A DNA stretch of 5,119 nt, taken from NCBI GenBank assembly GCA_035623615.1, contig DASPTB010000309.1, forward strand, positions 1 to 5,119, in the 5' to 3' direction. Origin of the DNA: DASPTB01 sp035623615 (GTDB taxonomy: Bacteria > Actinomycetota > UBA4738). Position numbers and translations under genes: made by a program. Of this stretch, positions 1-5,119 are shown one piece after another (position 1 is the stretch's first letter; each line of letters starts with the position of its first letter). The notes under the pieces were generated by a model. It did not search any database. It worked only from the letters and a program-made list of their open reading frames with translations, and was not told the DNA's origin.

Positions 1-2
1 AA

Positions 3-1268
3 CGGATCCGTTCGCACGCCGTCCTCGAGAAAGCGGACGTGGCGATCGTCGAGGTCGGGGGCACCGTCGGCGACATCGAGAGCCTGCCGTTCCTGGAGGC
101 CATCCGCCAGTTCCGCAACGAGGTCGGCCGCGAGAACGTCGCCTTCGTCCACGTGGCGCTCACGCCGTTCATCGGCCCGACCGGCGAGCTGAAGACCAAG
201 CCCACGCAGCACTCGGTTCGCGAGCTCCGCTCGATCGGTATCCAGCCCGACGTGATCATCTGCCGGTCCGACCGCCCGATCGCGTCCAGCATGAAGGAGA
301 AGATCTCCCTTCTGTGCGACGTCGAGCAGCAGGCGGTGATCTCGGCACCCGACGCGCCCTCCATCTACGAGGTCCCCATCTCGTTTCACAAGGAAGGACT
401 CGATCAGTACCTGGCCGGCATCCTGCGGCTCCCCGACGCGCGGCCCGACCTGTCCGAGTGGCTCTCGGTCGTGGACCGCGTCCACGCCGCTACCGACCCA
501 GTGGACGTGGCGGTGGTCGGAAAGTACGTGCACCTGCGCGACGCGTACCTGTCGGTGCTCGAGGCCCTGCAGCACGCCGGGTTCGTCCACGGTGTCGACG
601 TTCGCGTCGAATGGGTGCCCTCGGACGAGCTCGCCGACCACGACGTCGCGGCGCGCCTCGGCGGGATGGACGCCGTCCTGGTACCGGGAGGCTTCGGCTG
701 GCGCGGCATCGAGGGAAAGCTCGACGCCATCCGGTTCGCGCGAGAGGAGCGAGTCCCGTACCTCGGGCTCTGCCTCGGGCTCCAATGCGCGGTCATCGAG
801 TTCGCCCGAAACGTGTGTGGGCTCGAGGGCGCGAACTCGTCCGAGTTCGACCCCGAGACGCCGCATCCGGTGATCGATCTCCTGCCCGAGCAGCAGGGCG
901 TGGTGGACATGGGGGCCACGATGCGGCTCGGCTCCTATCCTGCGGAGCTCGTCGAGGGAACCCGGGCGCGCGCGATCTACGGCGAGCCGGTCGTCCACGA
1001 GCGGCACCGGCACCGGTGGGAGGTCAACCCCGACTACCACGAGATCCTCTCCCGGGGCGGACTCGTCTTCTCGGGCCTGTCTCCCGACGGGCGACTGGTC
1101 GAGATCATCGAGCTCTCGGACCATCCTTTCTTCGTCGCCGGGCAGTTCCACCCCGAGCTGAAGTCCCGGCCGACGAGGGCGCATCCGCTCTTCTCCGCCT
1201 TCGTGGCCGCGGCGCGCGATCGCCGTCGCGAGCGCAGCGCGACCGAGCGGCTCGTCAGCTCCGGCTGA
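3..1268 (+). CDS. pyrG: CTP synthase (glutamine-hydrolysing), 5'-truncated
   Basis: CTP synthase makes CTP from UTP, ATP and glutamine in the cytoplasm, the last step of de novo pyrimidine nucleotide synthesis. The window opens inside the gene: 421 residues are visible, and alignment from memory to the E. coli enzyme (545 aa) suggests about 123 N-terminal residues, including the ATP P-loop, are missing. The end of the synthase domain is clear, with VEVGGTVGDIE (acidic metal ligand at 51-53), GELKTKPTQHSV and IICRSDR. The C-terminal class I glutamine amidotransferase domain follows, with VPGGFG as the oxyanion region, nucleophile Cys at 771-773 in GLCLGLQ, and His 1149-1151 and Glu 1155-1157 in FHPE, so the triad is complete. 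SSEFDPETP and HPELKSRPT resemble actinobacterial enzymes. The loop motif usually written GGTMRLG reads GATMRLG here. The GTG at 39 is an internal valine, not a start. The NUDIX gene begins 18 bases after the stop. Confidence 0.97.
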   Translation, partial: RIRSHAVLEKADVAIVEVGGTVGDIESLPFLEAIRQFRNEVGRENVAFVHVALTPFIGPTGELKTKPTQHSVRELRSIGIQPDVIICRSDRPIASSMKEKISLLCDVEQQAVISAPDAPSIYEVPISFHKEGLDQYLAGILRLPDARPDLSEWLSVVDRVHAATDPVDVAVVGKYVHLRDAYLSVLEALQHAGFVHGVDVRVEWVPSDELADHDVAARLGGMDAVLVPGGFGWRGIEGKLDAIRFAREERVPYLGLCLGLQCAVIEFARNVCGLEGANSSEFDPETPHPVIDLLPEQQGVVDMGATMRLGSYPAELVEGTRARAIYGEPVVHERHRHRWEVNPDYHEILSRGGLVFSGLSPDGRLVEIIELSDHPFFVAGQFHPELKSRPTRAHPLFSAFVAAARDRRRERSATERLVSSG

Positions 1269-1275
1269 CGCGCCG
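1248..1275 (+). other. Stem-loop with UNCG tetraloop over the pyrG stop
   Basis: Bases 1248-1259 pair with 1264-1275 at 11 of 12 positions; the only mismatch is 1252/1271. The loop is TCCG closed by a C-G pair, which in RNA is the very stable cUNCGg tetraloop. The pyrG stop TGA (1266-1268) lies in the 3' arm. No T-tract follows, and the NUDIX start is only 11 bases downstream, so this looks more like an mRNA-stability or attenuation element than a full terminator. The pairing is seen directly; the function is inferred. Confidence 0.5.
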
Positions 1276-1286
1276 GGCGCGGCCGG

Positions 1287-1796
1287 ATGACCGAGCCCAA
1301 GCGCGCGCCGGGGGCACGCGACGTGTTCCGCGGGCGTCTCGTGAGCGTCGAGGTGTGGCCCGAGCGCTACCGCGAGATCGTCCGTCACCCCGGGTCGTGC
1401 GCGGCGGTGGCGCTCGACGGAACGGACGTGTTGATGGTGCGGCAGCTCCGCGACGCGGTCGGCGAGCGGCTGCTCGAGATCCCGGCGGGGACCCGCGACG
1501 TCGAGGGCGAAGACCCCGGCGCCTGCGCGGCCCGGGAGGTGCTCGAGGAGACGGGCCGGCGCGTGGCGCGCATCGAGCCGCTCGGCTGGGTGTACGCGTC
1601 GCCCGGCTTTCTCGACGAGCGCGTGGACCTGTATCTGGCCGACCTCGAGCCCGGCGAGGGGGTGCCCGCCGAGGAAGGTATCGAGGTCGTCCGACTGCCC
1701 TTCGCGGACGCCGTGCGGATGGCGACGTCGGGCGAGATCCGCGACGCCAAGTCGCTGGTCGGGCTCGTTCTCGCGGCGGCGCGAAGGGGCGGCTGA
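1287..1796 (+). CDS. NUDIX hydrolase, ADP-ribose pyrophosphatase-like
   Basis: Probably hydrolyses ADP-ribose or related nucleoside diphosphate sugars to AMP and ribose-5-phosphate in the cytosol. The protein is 169 aa. An N-terminal strand region contains REIVRHPGSCAAV (29-41), as in ADP-ribose pyrophosphatases. The Nudix box runs from G68 to V93, with the metal-binding core REVLEETG at 83-90. It has six residues rather than five between the first Gly and the first Glu (E75); I recall the same extra residue in Mycobacterium tuberculosis Rv1700, also next to pyrG. Y103-ASPGF-L109 places a proline 16 residues after the box Gly90, a hallmark of the ADP-ribose subgroup. The protein is shorter than Rv1700 (about 207 aa) at the C-terminus. 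The ATG at 1287 follows pyrG by 18 bases and has no recognisable Shine-Dalgarno, so it is likely co-transcribed with pyrG. The family is certain; the substrate is inferred, and other NDP-sugars are possible. Confidence 0.92.
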   Translation: MTEPKRAPGARDVFRGRLVSVEVWPERYREIVRHPGSCAAVALDGTDVLMVRQLRDAVGERLLEIPAGTRDVEGEDPGACAAREVLEETGRRVARIEPLGWVYASPGFLDERVDLYLADLEPGEGVPAEEGIEVVRLPFADAVRMATSGEIRDAKSLVGLVLAAARRGG

Positions 1797-1815
1797 GGGC
1801 GTCCCCTTCCCGCCG
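1777..1815 (+). terminator. Strong stem-loop at the NUDIX gene end, likely terminator without U-tract
   Basis: GAAGGGG (1783-1789) pairs perfectly with CCCCTTC (1803-1809). After one C/C mismatch (1782/1810), CGGCG (1777-1781) pairs with CGCCG (1811-1815), giving 12 of 13 pairs around a 13-base loop. The NUDIX stop codon (1794-1796) is in the loop. The downstream sequence is pyrimidine-rich (CCCTCTCATCTCC) but lacks a T-run, as is common for actinobacterial terminators. It stands before the largest intergenic gap in the window and directly abuts a promoter-like site, which supports a transcription boundary. Confidence 0.5.
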
Positions 1816-1844
1816 GTGAGGCCCTCTCATCTCCTGGCTATGCT
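1816..1844 (+). promoter_or_regulatory. Candidate housekeeping sigma promoter for ald
   Basis: The -10-like hexamer TATGCT (1839-1844) fits the TAnnnT consensus. It lies 17 bases after a weak -35-like GTGAGG (1816-1821), which keeps only the central TGA of TTGACA. Transcription would start near 1851 and leave a leader of about 55 bases before the ald start. The site is in the only sizeable intergenic gap. The -35 is poor and this is one match in GC-rich sequence, so it remains a candidate. Confidence 0.35.
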
Positions 1845-1872
1845 GGGGCCGCGCGGCGGGACGGCAGGGGTG

Positions 1873-1895
1873 TTCGAGGGCCGCGCCGGCCCGAA
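1873..1895 (+). other. Small stem-loop touching the ald ribosome binding site
   Basis: GGGCC (1878-1882) pairs with GGCCC (1888-1892) around a 5-base loop. TTC (1873-1875) can extend the stem by pairing with GAA (1893-1895) across a two-base bulge at 1876-1877. The 3' arm takes the first two bases of the AAGGAGGT motif but leaves GGAGG free. It might modulate access to the site; in GC-rich DNA a 5-bp core can also arise by chance. Confidence 0.25.
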
Positions 1896-1901
1896 GGAGG
1901 T
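1894..1901 (+). promoter_or_regulatory. Consensus Shine-Dalgarno of ald
   Basis: AAGGAGGT is a near-perfect anti-16S match ending 5 bases before the GTG at 1907. It fixes the ald start. It is the only strong ribosome binding site in the window, which marks ald as the first gene of its translation unit. Confidence 0.85.
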
Positions 1902-1906
1902 CACGC

Positions 1907-3031
1907 GTGATCGTCGGGGTTCCCACCGAGGTGAAGGACAACGAGTACCGGGTGGCGCTCACGCCGGAGGGAGCGCGCGAGCTGACGCACGCCGGGCACC
2001 GGGTCCTCGTGCAAGACGGCGCCGGCGCTGGATCGAACATCCCGCAGGATCGCTACGAGCGCGCCGGTGCCGAGATCGCGCCCGACGCCGACGCCGTGTG
2101 GAGCGAGGCCGACCTCGTGCTGAAGGTGAAGGAGCCCATCCCAAGCGAGTACCGGCGGCTGCGCGACGGACAGGTCCTGTTCACGTACCTGCATTTGGCC
2201 GCGGACGCTGAACTGACACGGACCCTCGTCGACCGCAAGGTTGCGGCCGTCGCGTACGAGACCGTGCAGCTTCCCGACGGCAGGCTCCCGCTGCTCGCCC
2301 CAATGAGCGAGGTCGCCGGCCGGATGGCGCCCCACGTGTCGGCCCGGCTCCAGGAGCGGGAATACGGCGGGCGGGGCATCCTGCTCGGCGGGGTCTCGGG
2401 CGTCCGTCCCGCGAAGGTGCTCGTGCTCGGCGCCGGGATGGCCGGGATGAACGCCGCGTGGATCGCTGCCGGTATGGAGGCGGAGGTCGTCGTCATCGAC
2501 CGCAACCTCGACCGGTTGCGGTTCATCGACCAGATGCAGCGCGGCCGCATCATGACGCTGATGTCCGACCGGCTGACGATCGAGCAGCGCGTTCGCGAGA
2601 GCGATGTCGTGATCGGCACCGTTCTGGTCCCCGGCGCCCGCGCGCCGAAGCTCGTCACCGAAGAGATGATCGCATCGATGCGCGCGGGCTCGGTCGTCGT
2701 CGACATCTCCATCGACCAGGGTGGTTGCTTCGAGACCTCGCGGATGACCACGCACTCGGATCCCACGTTCGTCGTGCACGAAGTCGTCCACTACTGCGTC
2801 GGGAACATGCCGGGCGCCGTCCCGAACACCTCGACATACGCGCTCACCAACGTCACGTTGCCCTATGCCGTCGCGATCGCGTCGAAAGGGCTCGAGGCCG
2901 CGGTCCGCGCGGATCCCGTGCTGGCCCTCGGGGTGAACGCGTACGCCGGGTCGCTGACGAACGAGGCCGTCGCCGAGGCCCACGCGATGCAGTGGACCCC
3001 CGTCGCCTCGGCCATTCCATCCGCGGCCTGA
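1907..3031 (+). CDS. ald: Alanine dehydrogenase (NAD-dependent)
   Basis: Interconverts L-alanine and pyruvate plus ammonia with NAD; usually catabolic in the cytoplasm, and in mycobacteria also linked to glyoxylate/glycine and redox balance. The protein is 374 aa, the normal family length (M. tuberculosis Ald is 371). The N-terminal catalytic domain has R15 in EYRVALTP, K75 in LKVKEP and the catalytic H96 in TYLHLA, the numbering known from characterised family members. The Rossmann domain shows GAGMAG at 175-180 and D198 after the second strand, consistent with NAD rather than NADP. D270 in DISIDQGGCFE and N300 in GNMPGAVP complete the active site. The start is GTG at 1907, fixed by a consensus Shine-Dalgarno and by the family N-terminus MIVGVPTE. 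It follows a terminator-like stem-loop and a promoter-like site, and xerD starts 19 bases after its stop. No Lrp/AsnC-type regulator such as AldR is visible nearby. The gene is intact and ordinary. Confidence 0.97.
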   Translation: MIVGVPTEVKDNEYRVALTPEGARELTHAGHRVLVQDGAGAGSNIPQDRYERAGAEIAPDADAVWSEADLVLKVKEPIPSEYRRLRDGQVLFTYLHLAADAELTRTLVDRKVAAVAYETVQLPDGRLPLLAPMSEVAGRMAPHVSARLQEREYGGRGILLGGVSGVRPAKVLVLGAGMAGMNAAWIAAGMEAEVVVIDRNLDRLRFIDQMQRGRIMTLMSDRLTIEQRVRESDVVIGTVLVPGARAPKLVTEEMIASMRAGSVVVDISIDQGGCFETSRMTTHSDPTFVVHEVVHYCVGNMPGAVPNTSTYALTNVTLPYAVAIASKGLEAAVRADPVLALGVNAYAGSLTNEAVAEAHAMQWTPVASAIPSAA

Positions 3032-3048
3032 TCGCGACATCGGGCCGT
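3023..3048 (+). other. Stem-loop joining the ald stop to the xerD start
   Basis: Bases 3023-3032 pair with 3039-3048 over 10 positions with no mismatch; two pairs are G-U wobbles (3029/3042 and 3023/3048). The loop is CGCGAC. The ald stop TGA (3029-3031) is in the 5' arm, and the 3' arm covers the region just upstream of the xerD ATG at 3051. A ribosome finishing ald would open it, so it could couple xerD translation to ald. The pairing is visible; the role is inferred. Confidence 0.4.
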
Positions 3049-3050
3049 TC

Positions 3051-4043
3051 ATGCCTCCCCGCCCTTCGGTCGACTCCCAAGTGTCGCGTTTCGTGGACCA
3101 TCTCACGGTCGAGCGCGGGCTGTCTGCTCACACGGTGGACGCCTACCGGCGCGACCTCGACAAGTACGCGCACTACCTGGCGGAGAGCGGTGTGCGTGAC
3201 GCGACGCGCGCCGAGGAAGAGACCATCGCGCGCTTCGTCGAGCATCTGTCGGCGCAGGAGTACGCGGAGGGACGCCGCTACCGCGCGTCGTCGGTCGCCC
3301 GCACGCTCGCCGCGGTGCGGAGCTTCCACCGGTTCCTCGTCAGCGAAGGGGACGCCGACCGCGACCCCGCCGCGGGGATCGAGCGTCCCAGGGTCCCCAG
3401 AAACCTTCCCAGGCCGATGACCGTGGAGCAGGTGCAGCGGCTGCTCGAGCCGCCCTCGGGTGGAGCGCGGAGTCCGGCCGCCTTGCGGGACCAGGCGATC
3501 TTGGAGACGCTGTACGGGGCGGGCCTTCGGATCTCCGAGCTCGTGGGGCTCGACGTGGACGACGTGGACCTCGAGGAGGGGAGCGTGCGCGCGTTCGGCA
3601 AAGGAAGCAAGGAGCGCCTCGTCCCGCTCGGCTCGTACGGGTGCGCCGCCGTGGGCGCATACCTGGAGGGCGGCCGGCCCGAGCTGGCCCGGCCCCGCTC
3701 CGGCGCGGCGCTGTTTCTCAACCAGCGCGGCGGCCGGCTCACGCGGCAGGGCGTGTCGAAGATCCTCTCCCAGGCGGTGCGGCGGGCGGGGATCAGGACG
3801 CGCGTGACCCCCCACACGCTCCGGCACTCGTTCGCGACGCACCTGCTCGAGGGTGGCGCCGACGTCCGCGTCGTGCAAGAGCTGCTGGGGCACGCCTCGC
3901 TGTCCACGACGCAGATCTACACGCTCGTCACGGGGGCGCGCATGCGCGAGGAGTACTTCACGGCGCACCCTCGGGCCCGTCGCGTGCCGGACGCCGCCGC
4001 GGTTCGGCGCGCCGGCCGGGCACCCGGGCGGCGGCGTGGCTGA
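3051..4043 (+). CDS. xerD: Tyrosine recombinase XerD
   Basis: XerD acts with XerC at the chromosomal dif site to resolve chromosome dimers near division, usually activated by FtsK. The protein is 330 aa. The N-terminal SAM-like DNA-binding domain covers about residues 10-100 (VERGLSAHTVDAYRRDL; RTLAAVRSFHRFL), and the catalytic domain about 120-310. All catalytic residues are present: R160 (GLRISEL), K184 (GKGSKERLVPLG), H255 and R258 (PHTLRH), H281 (LLGHASLSTTQ) and nucleophile Y290 (QIYT). The ending TLVT...AHPRAR matches actinobacterial XerD as I remember it and argues against XerC, although the two are close. About 20 extra residues, rich in Arg and Ala, follow HPRA, making it longer than E. 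coli XerD (298 aa). The ATG at 3051 gives a normal N-terminus; GTG 3081 is a weaker alternative, and neither has a Shine-Dalgarno. It overlaps deoB by 8 bases. No phage or integron genes are nearby, so this is the housekeeping enzyme. Confidence 0.93.
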   Translation: MPPRPSVDSQVSRFVDHLTVERGLSAHTVDAYRRDLDKYAHYLAESGVRDATRAEEETIARFVEHLSAQEYAEGRRYRASSVARTLAAVRSFHRFLVSEGDADRDPAAGIERPRVPRNLPRPMTVEQVQRLLEPPSGGARSPAALRDQAILETLYGAGLRISELVGLDVDDVDLEEGSVRAFGKGSKERLVPLGSYGCAAVGAYLEGGRPELARPRSGAALFLNQRGGRLTRQGVSKILSQAVRRAGIRTRVTPHTLRHSFATHLLEGGADVRVVQELLGHASLSTTQIYTLVTGARMREEYFTAHPRARRVPDAAAVRRAGRAPGRRRG

Positions 4044-4060
4044 GGTGGGCGCCACGGCCG
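4032..4060 (+). other. Stem-loop over the xerD stop and deoB start
   Basis: CGTGGC (4035-4040) pairs with GCCACG (4051-4056). Past a bulged G at 4057, bases 4032-4034 pair with 4058-4060, giving 9 pairs. The 10-base loop begins with the xerD stop (4041-4043), and the proposed deoB GTG (4036) lies in the 5' arm. It may hide the deoB start until a ribosome finishing xerD opens it. It is the weakest of the four stop-codon stem-loops. Confidence 0.35.
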
Positions 4061-5119
4061 ACCGCACCGTCGGCGGACGTCGAGTCGACCGGGTGCTTGT
4101 GCTCGTGTGTGATTCGTTCGGGGTCGGGGCGGCGCCGGACGCCGCCGCCTACGGCGACGTCGGCGCGAACACGCTCGGGCACGTCGCGGAAGCCGTCGGC
4201 GGCCTCGACGCGCCGAACCTCGCCGCCCTCGGCCTCGGCGCCGTGACCCGCATGAAAGGACTTGTGCCGCATGGAGATCCGGGAACGGCTCACGGGCGAG
4301 CGACGGAGCGCTCCGCCGGCAAGGACAGCACCACCGGGCACTGGGAGATCGCGGGCCTGATCGTCGAGCATCCGTTCCCGACCTACCCGCGCGGGTTCCC
4401 TCCCGAGGTGATCGGGCCGTTCGAGCAGAGAATCGGACGGAAGGTGCTGGGGAACGTCCCGGCGTCGGGGACGGAGATCATCGCCGAGCTGGGCGAGGAG
4501 CACGTCCGAAGCGGGCGGCCGATCGTGTACACGAGCGCCGACTCGGTGTTCCAGGTCGCCTGTCACGTCGGCGTCGTGCCGCTCGACCAGCTGTACGACT
4601 GGTGCCGCTGCGCCCGTGCGATCCTCGACGGTCCGAACCGTGTGGGAAGGGTCATCGCCCGGCCGTTCGACGGCCCCCCCGGGGCGTACGTGCGCCGGCC
4701 CGAGCGGCGCGACTTCTCGGTCGCCCCGCCGGCGCCGACGCTGCTCGACGTGTGCCAGACGGCGGGGGTCGCCGTGTACGGGGTGGGCAAGATCGTCGAC
4801 CTGTACGGCGGGCGCGGGCTCACCGAATACCGGTATTCGTCGTCGAACGAGAACGGCGTCGACCTGTCGATCGAGTACCTGCAGCGTCCGGGGCCCTGCC
4901 TGGTCATGGCGAACCTCGTCGACTTCGATTCCAAATACGGACACCGCAACGACGCCCCCGGCTACGCCGCCGCCGTCGAGGCGCTCGATCGGCGAATCCC
5001 CGCCCTCGTGGAGGCGGCCACCGGGGGTGACGGCACGGGGCTGTTCTTCCTCACCGGAGACCACGGATGCGACCCGACGAATCTCCCCTCCACGGACCAC
5101 ACCCGCGAGTACACTCCGG
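4036..5119 (+). CDS. deoB: Phosphopentomutase, 3'-truncated
   Basis: Interconverts ribose-1-phosphate and ribose-5-phosphate, and the deoxyribose forms, in nucleoside salvage; a Mn-dependent enzyme of the alkaline phosphatase superfamily. The frame is open to the window edge: 361 residues are visible and about 50 are missing relative to the 394-aa Bacillus cereus enzyme. Metal ligands are conserved: D26 (CDSFGVG), D298 and H303 (DFDSKYGH), D342-H343 (GDHGCDP) and H355 (DHTREY). Other family motifs are GDVGANTLGH, HWEIAG, YTSADSVFQ and GRVIARPF. The residue aligning without gaps to the phospho-accepting Thr85 of B. cereus is Ser98 (GKDSTTGHWE). The start is uncertain: GTG 4036 overlaps xerD by 8 bases and gives 25 residues before the first metal Asp; GTG 4045 gives 22; GTG 4093 leaves only 6 and would clip the first strand. 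None has a clear Shine-Dalgarno. The length matches the shorter Bacillus type rather than the 407-aa E. coli type. Confidence 0.95.
   Translation, partial: MAEVGATADRTVGGRRVDRVLVLVCDSFGVGAAPDAAAYGDVGANTLGHVAEAVGGLDAPNLAALGLGAVTRMKGLVPHGDPGTAHGRATERSAGKDSTTGHWEIAGLIVEHPFPTYPRGFPPEVIGPFEQRIGRKVLGNVPASGTEIIAELGEEHVRSGRPIVYTSADSVFQVACHVGVVPLDQLYDWCRCARAILDGPNRVGRVIARPFDGPPGAYVRRPERRDFSVAPPAPTLLDVCQTAGVAVYGVGKIVDLYGGRGLTEYRYSSSNENGVDLSIEYLQRPGPCLVMANLVDFDSKYGHRNDAPGYAAAVEALDRRIPALVEAATGGDGTGLFFLTGDHGCDPTNLPSTDHTREYTP
4824..4839. repeat. Perfect 16-bp palindrome inside deoB
   Basis: CGAATACCGGTATTCG is exactly its own reverse complement, centred between 4831 and 4832, and the symmetry stops at 4823/4840. 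It encodes part of a T-E-Y-R-Y-S stretch in deoB and is more AT-rich than its surroundings. It has the shape of a dimeric regulator operator, but chance or coding constraint cannot be excluded. Confidence 0.5.

Noticed and set aside
39..41. GTG at 39 as a pyrG start
   Set aside because: The codons before it (from 3) continue the conserved synthase domain in frame, so it is an internal valine in a truncated gene.
1269..1281. CGCGC/GCGCG mini-hairpin in the pyrG-NUDIX gap
   Set aside because: Only five pairs with a three-base loop, mutually exclusive with the stronger 1248-1275 stem, and typical of random GC-rich sequence.
314..1819. A 501-codon + strand frame across pyrG and the NUDIX gene
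   Set aside because: It is a frame-shifted shadow: very Arg/Ala-rich, no recognisable domain, and it crosses two well-supported genes.
3051..4043. Tyrosine recombinase as an integrase marking a mobile element
   Set aside because: It has full XerD architecture and conserved housekeeping neighbours, with no att-like repeats, tRNA or phage genes.
4674..4684. Run of seven C followed by four G in deoB as a possible frameshift site
   Set aside because: The DeoB frame and family motifs continue correctly on both sides, so there is no sign of a frameshift or sequence error.
1901..5100. Long open frames on the minus strand (about 3106-1901, 4067-2853 and 5100-3958, each 380-404 codons)
   Set aside because: They mirror ald, xerD and deoB. 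Their translations are Arg/Gly/His/Val-rich with no family motifs, as expected when high GC at third positions removes antisense stops.

Overview
The window is ordinary core genome from a high-GC bacterium, roughly 70% G+C by eye with G/C strongly preferred at third codon positions. The protein sequences and gene order point to Actinomycetota. The CTP synthase carries the GLCLGLQC and HPELKSRPT signatures. The recombinase has the TTQIYTLVT plus AHPRA ending that I recall from mycobacterial XerD. The order pyrG, NUDIX hydrolase, ald/xerD resembles the pyrG neighbourhood of Mycobacterium and Streptomyces as I remember it. I cannot place it more finely; a deep-branching or uncultured actinobacterium is plausible.

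Layout, all on the + strand: 3-1268 is the C-terminal three quarters of pyrG, cut by the left edge. 1287-1796 is an ADP-ribose-pyrophosphatase-like NUDIX hydrolase. 1797-1906 is the only real intergenic gap and holds a strong stem-loop, a promoter-like sequence and a consensus Shine-Dalgarno. 1907-3031 is ald (alanine dehydrogenase), 3051-4043 is xerD (tyrosine recombinase), and 4036-5119 is deoB (phosphopentomutase), cut by the right edge about 50 residues before its end. No stretch longer than 300 bases lacks a gene. I see no RNA gene, CRISPR array, insertion sequence or phage gene.

The genes seem to form two transcription units. pyrG and the NUDIX gene sit 18 bases apart, and the second ends in a terminator-like stem-loop. 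ald then has its own promoter-like site and the only strong ribosome binding site. xerD (19 bases after ald) and deoB (8-base overlap with xerD) have no clear Shine-Dalgarno and probably depend on translational coupling. Functionally the set is nucleotide synthesis (CTP), nucleotide housecleaning (ADP-ribose to AMP plus ribose-5-phosphate), pentose-phosphate salvage (ribose-1-phosphate to ribose-5-phosphate), alanine catabolism and chromosome-dimer resolution.

I found no new multi-gene system. The points most worth checking are a Ser in place of the phospho-accepting Thr in DeoB, stem-loops over all four visible stop codons, a perfect 16-bp palindrome inside deoB, and an extra residue in the Nudix box.
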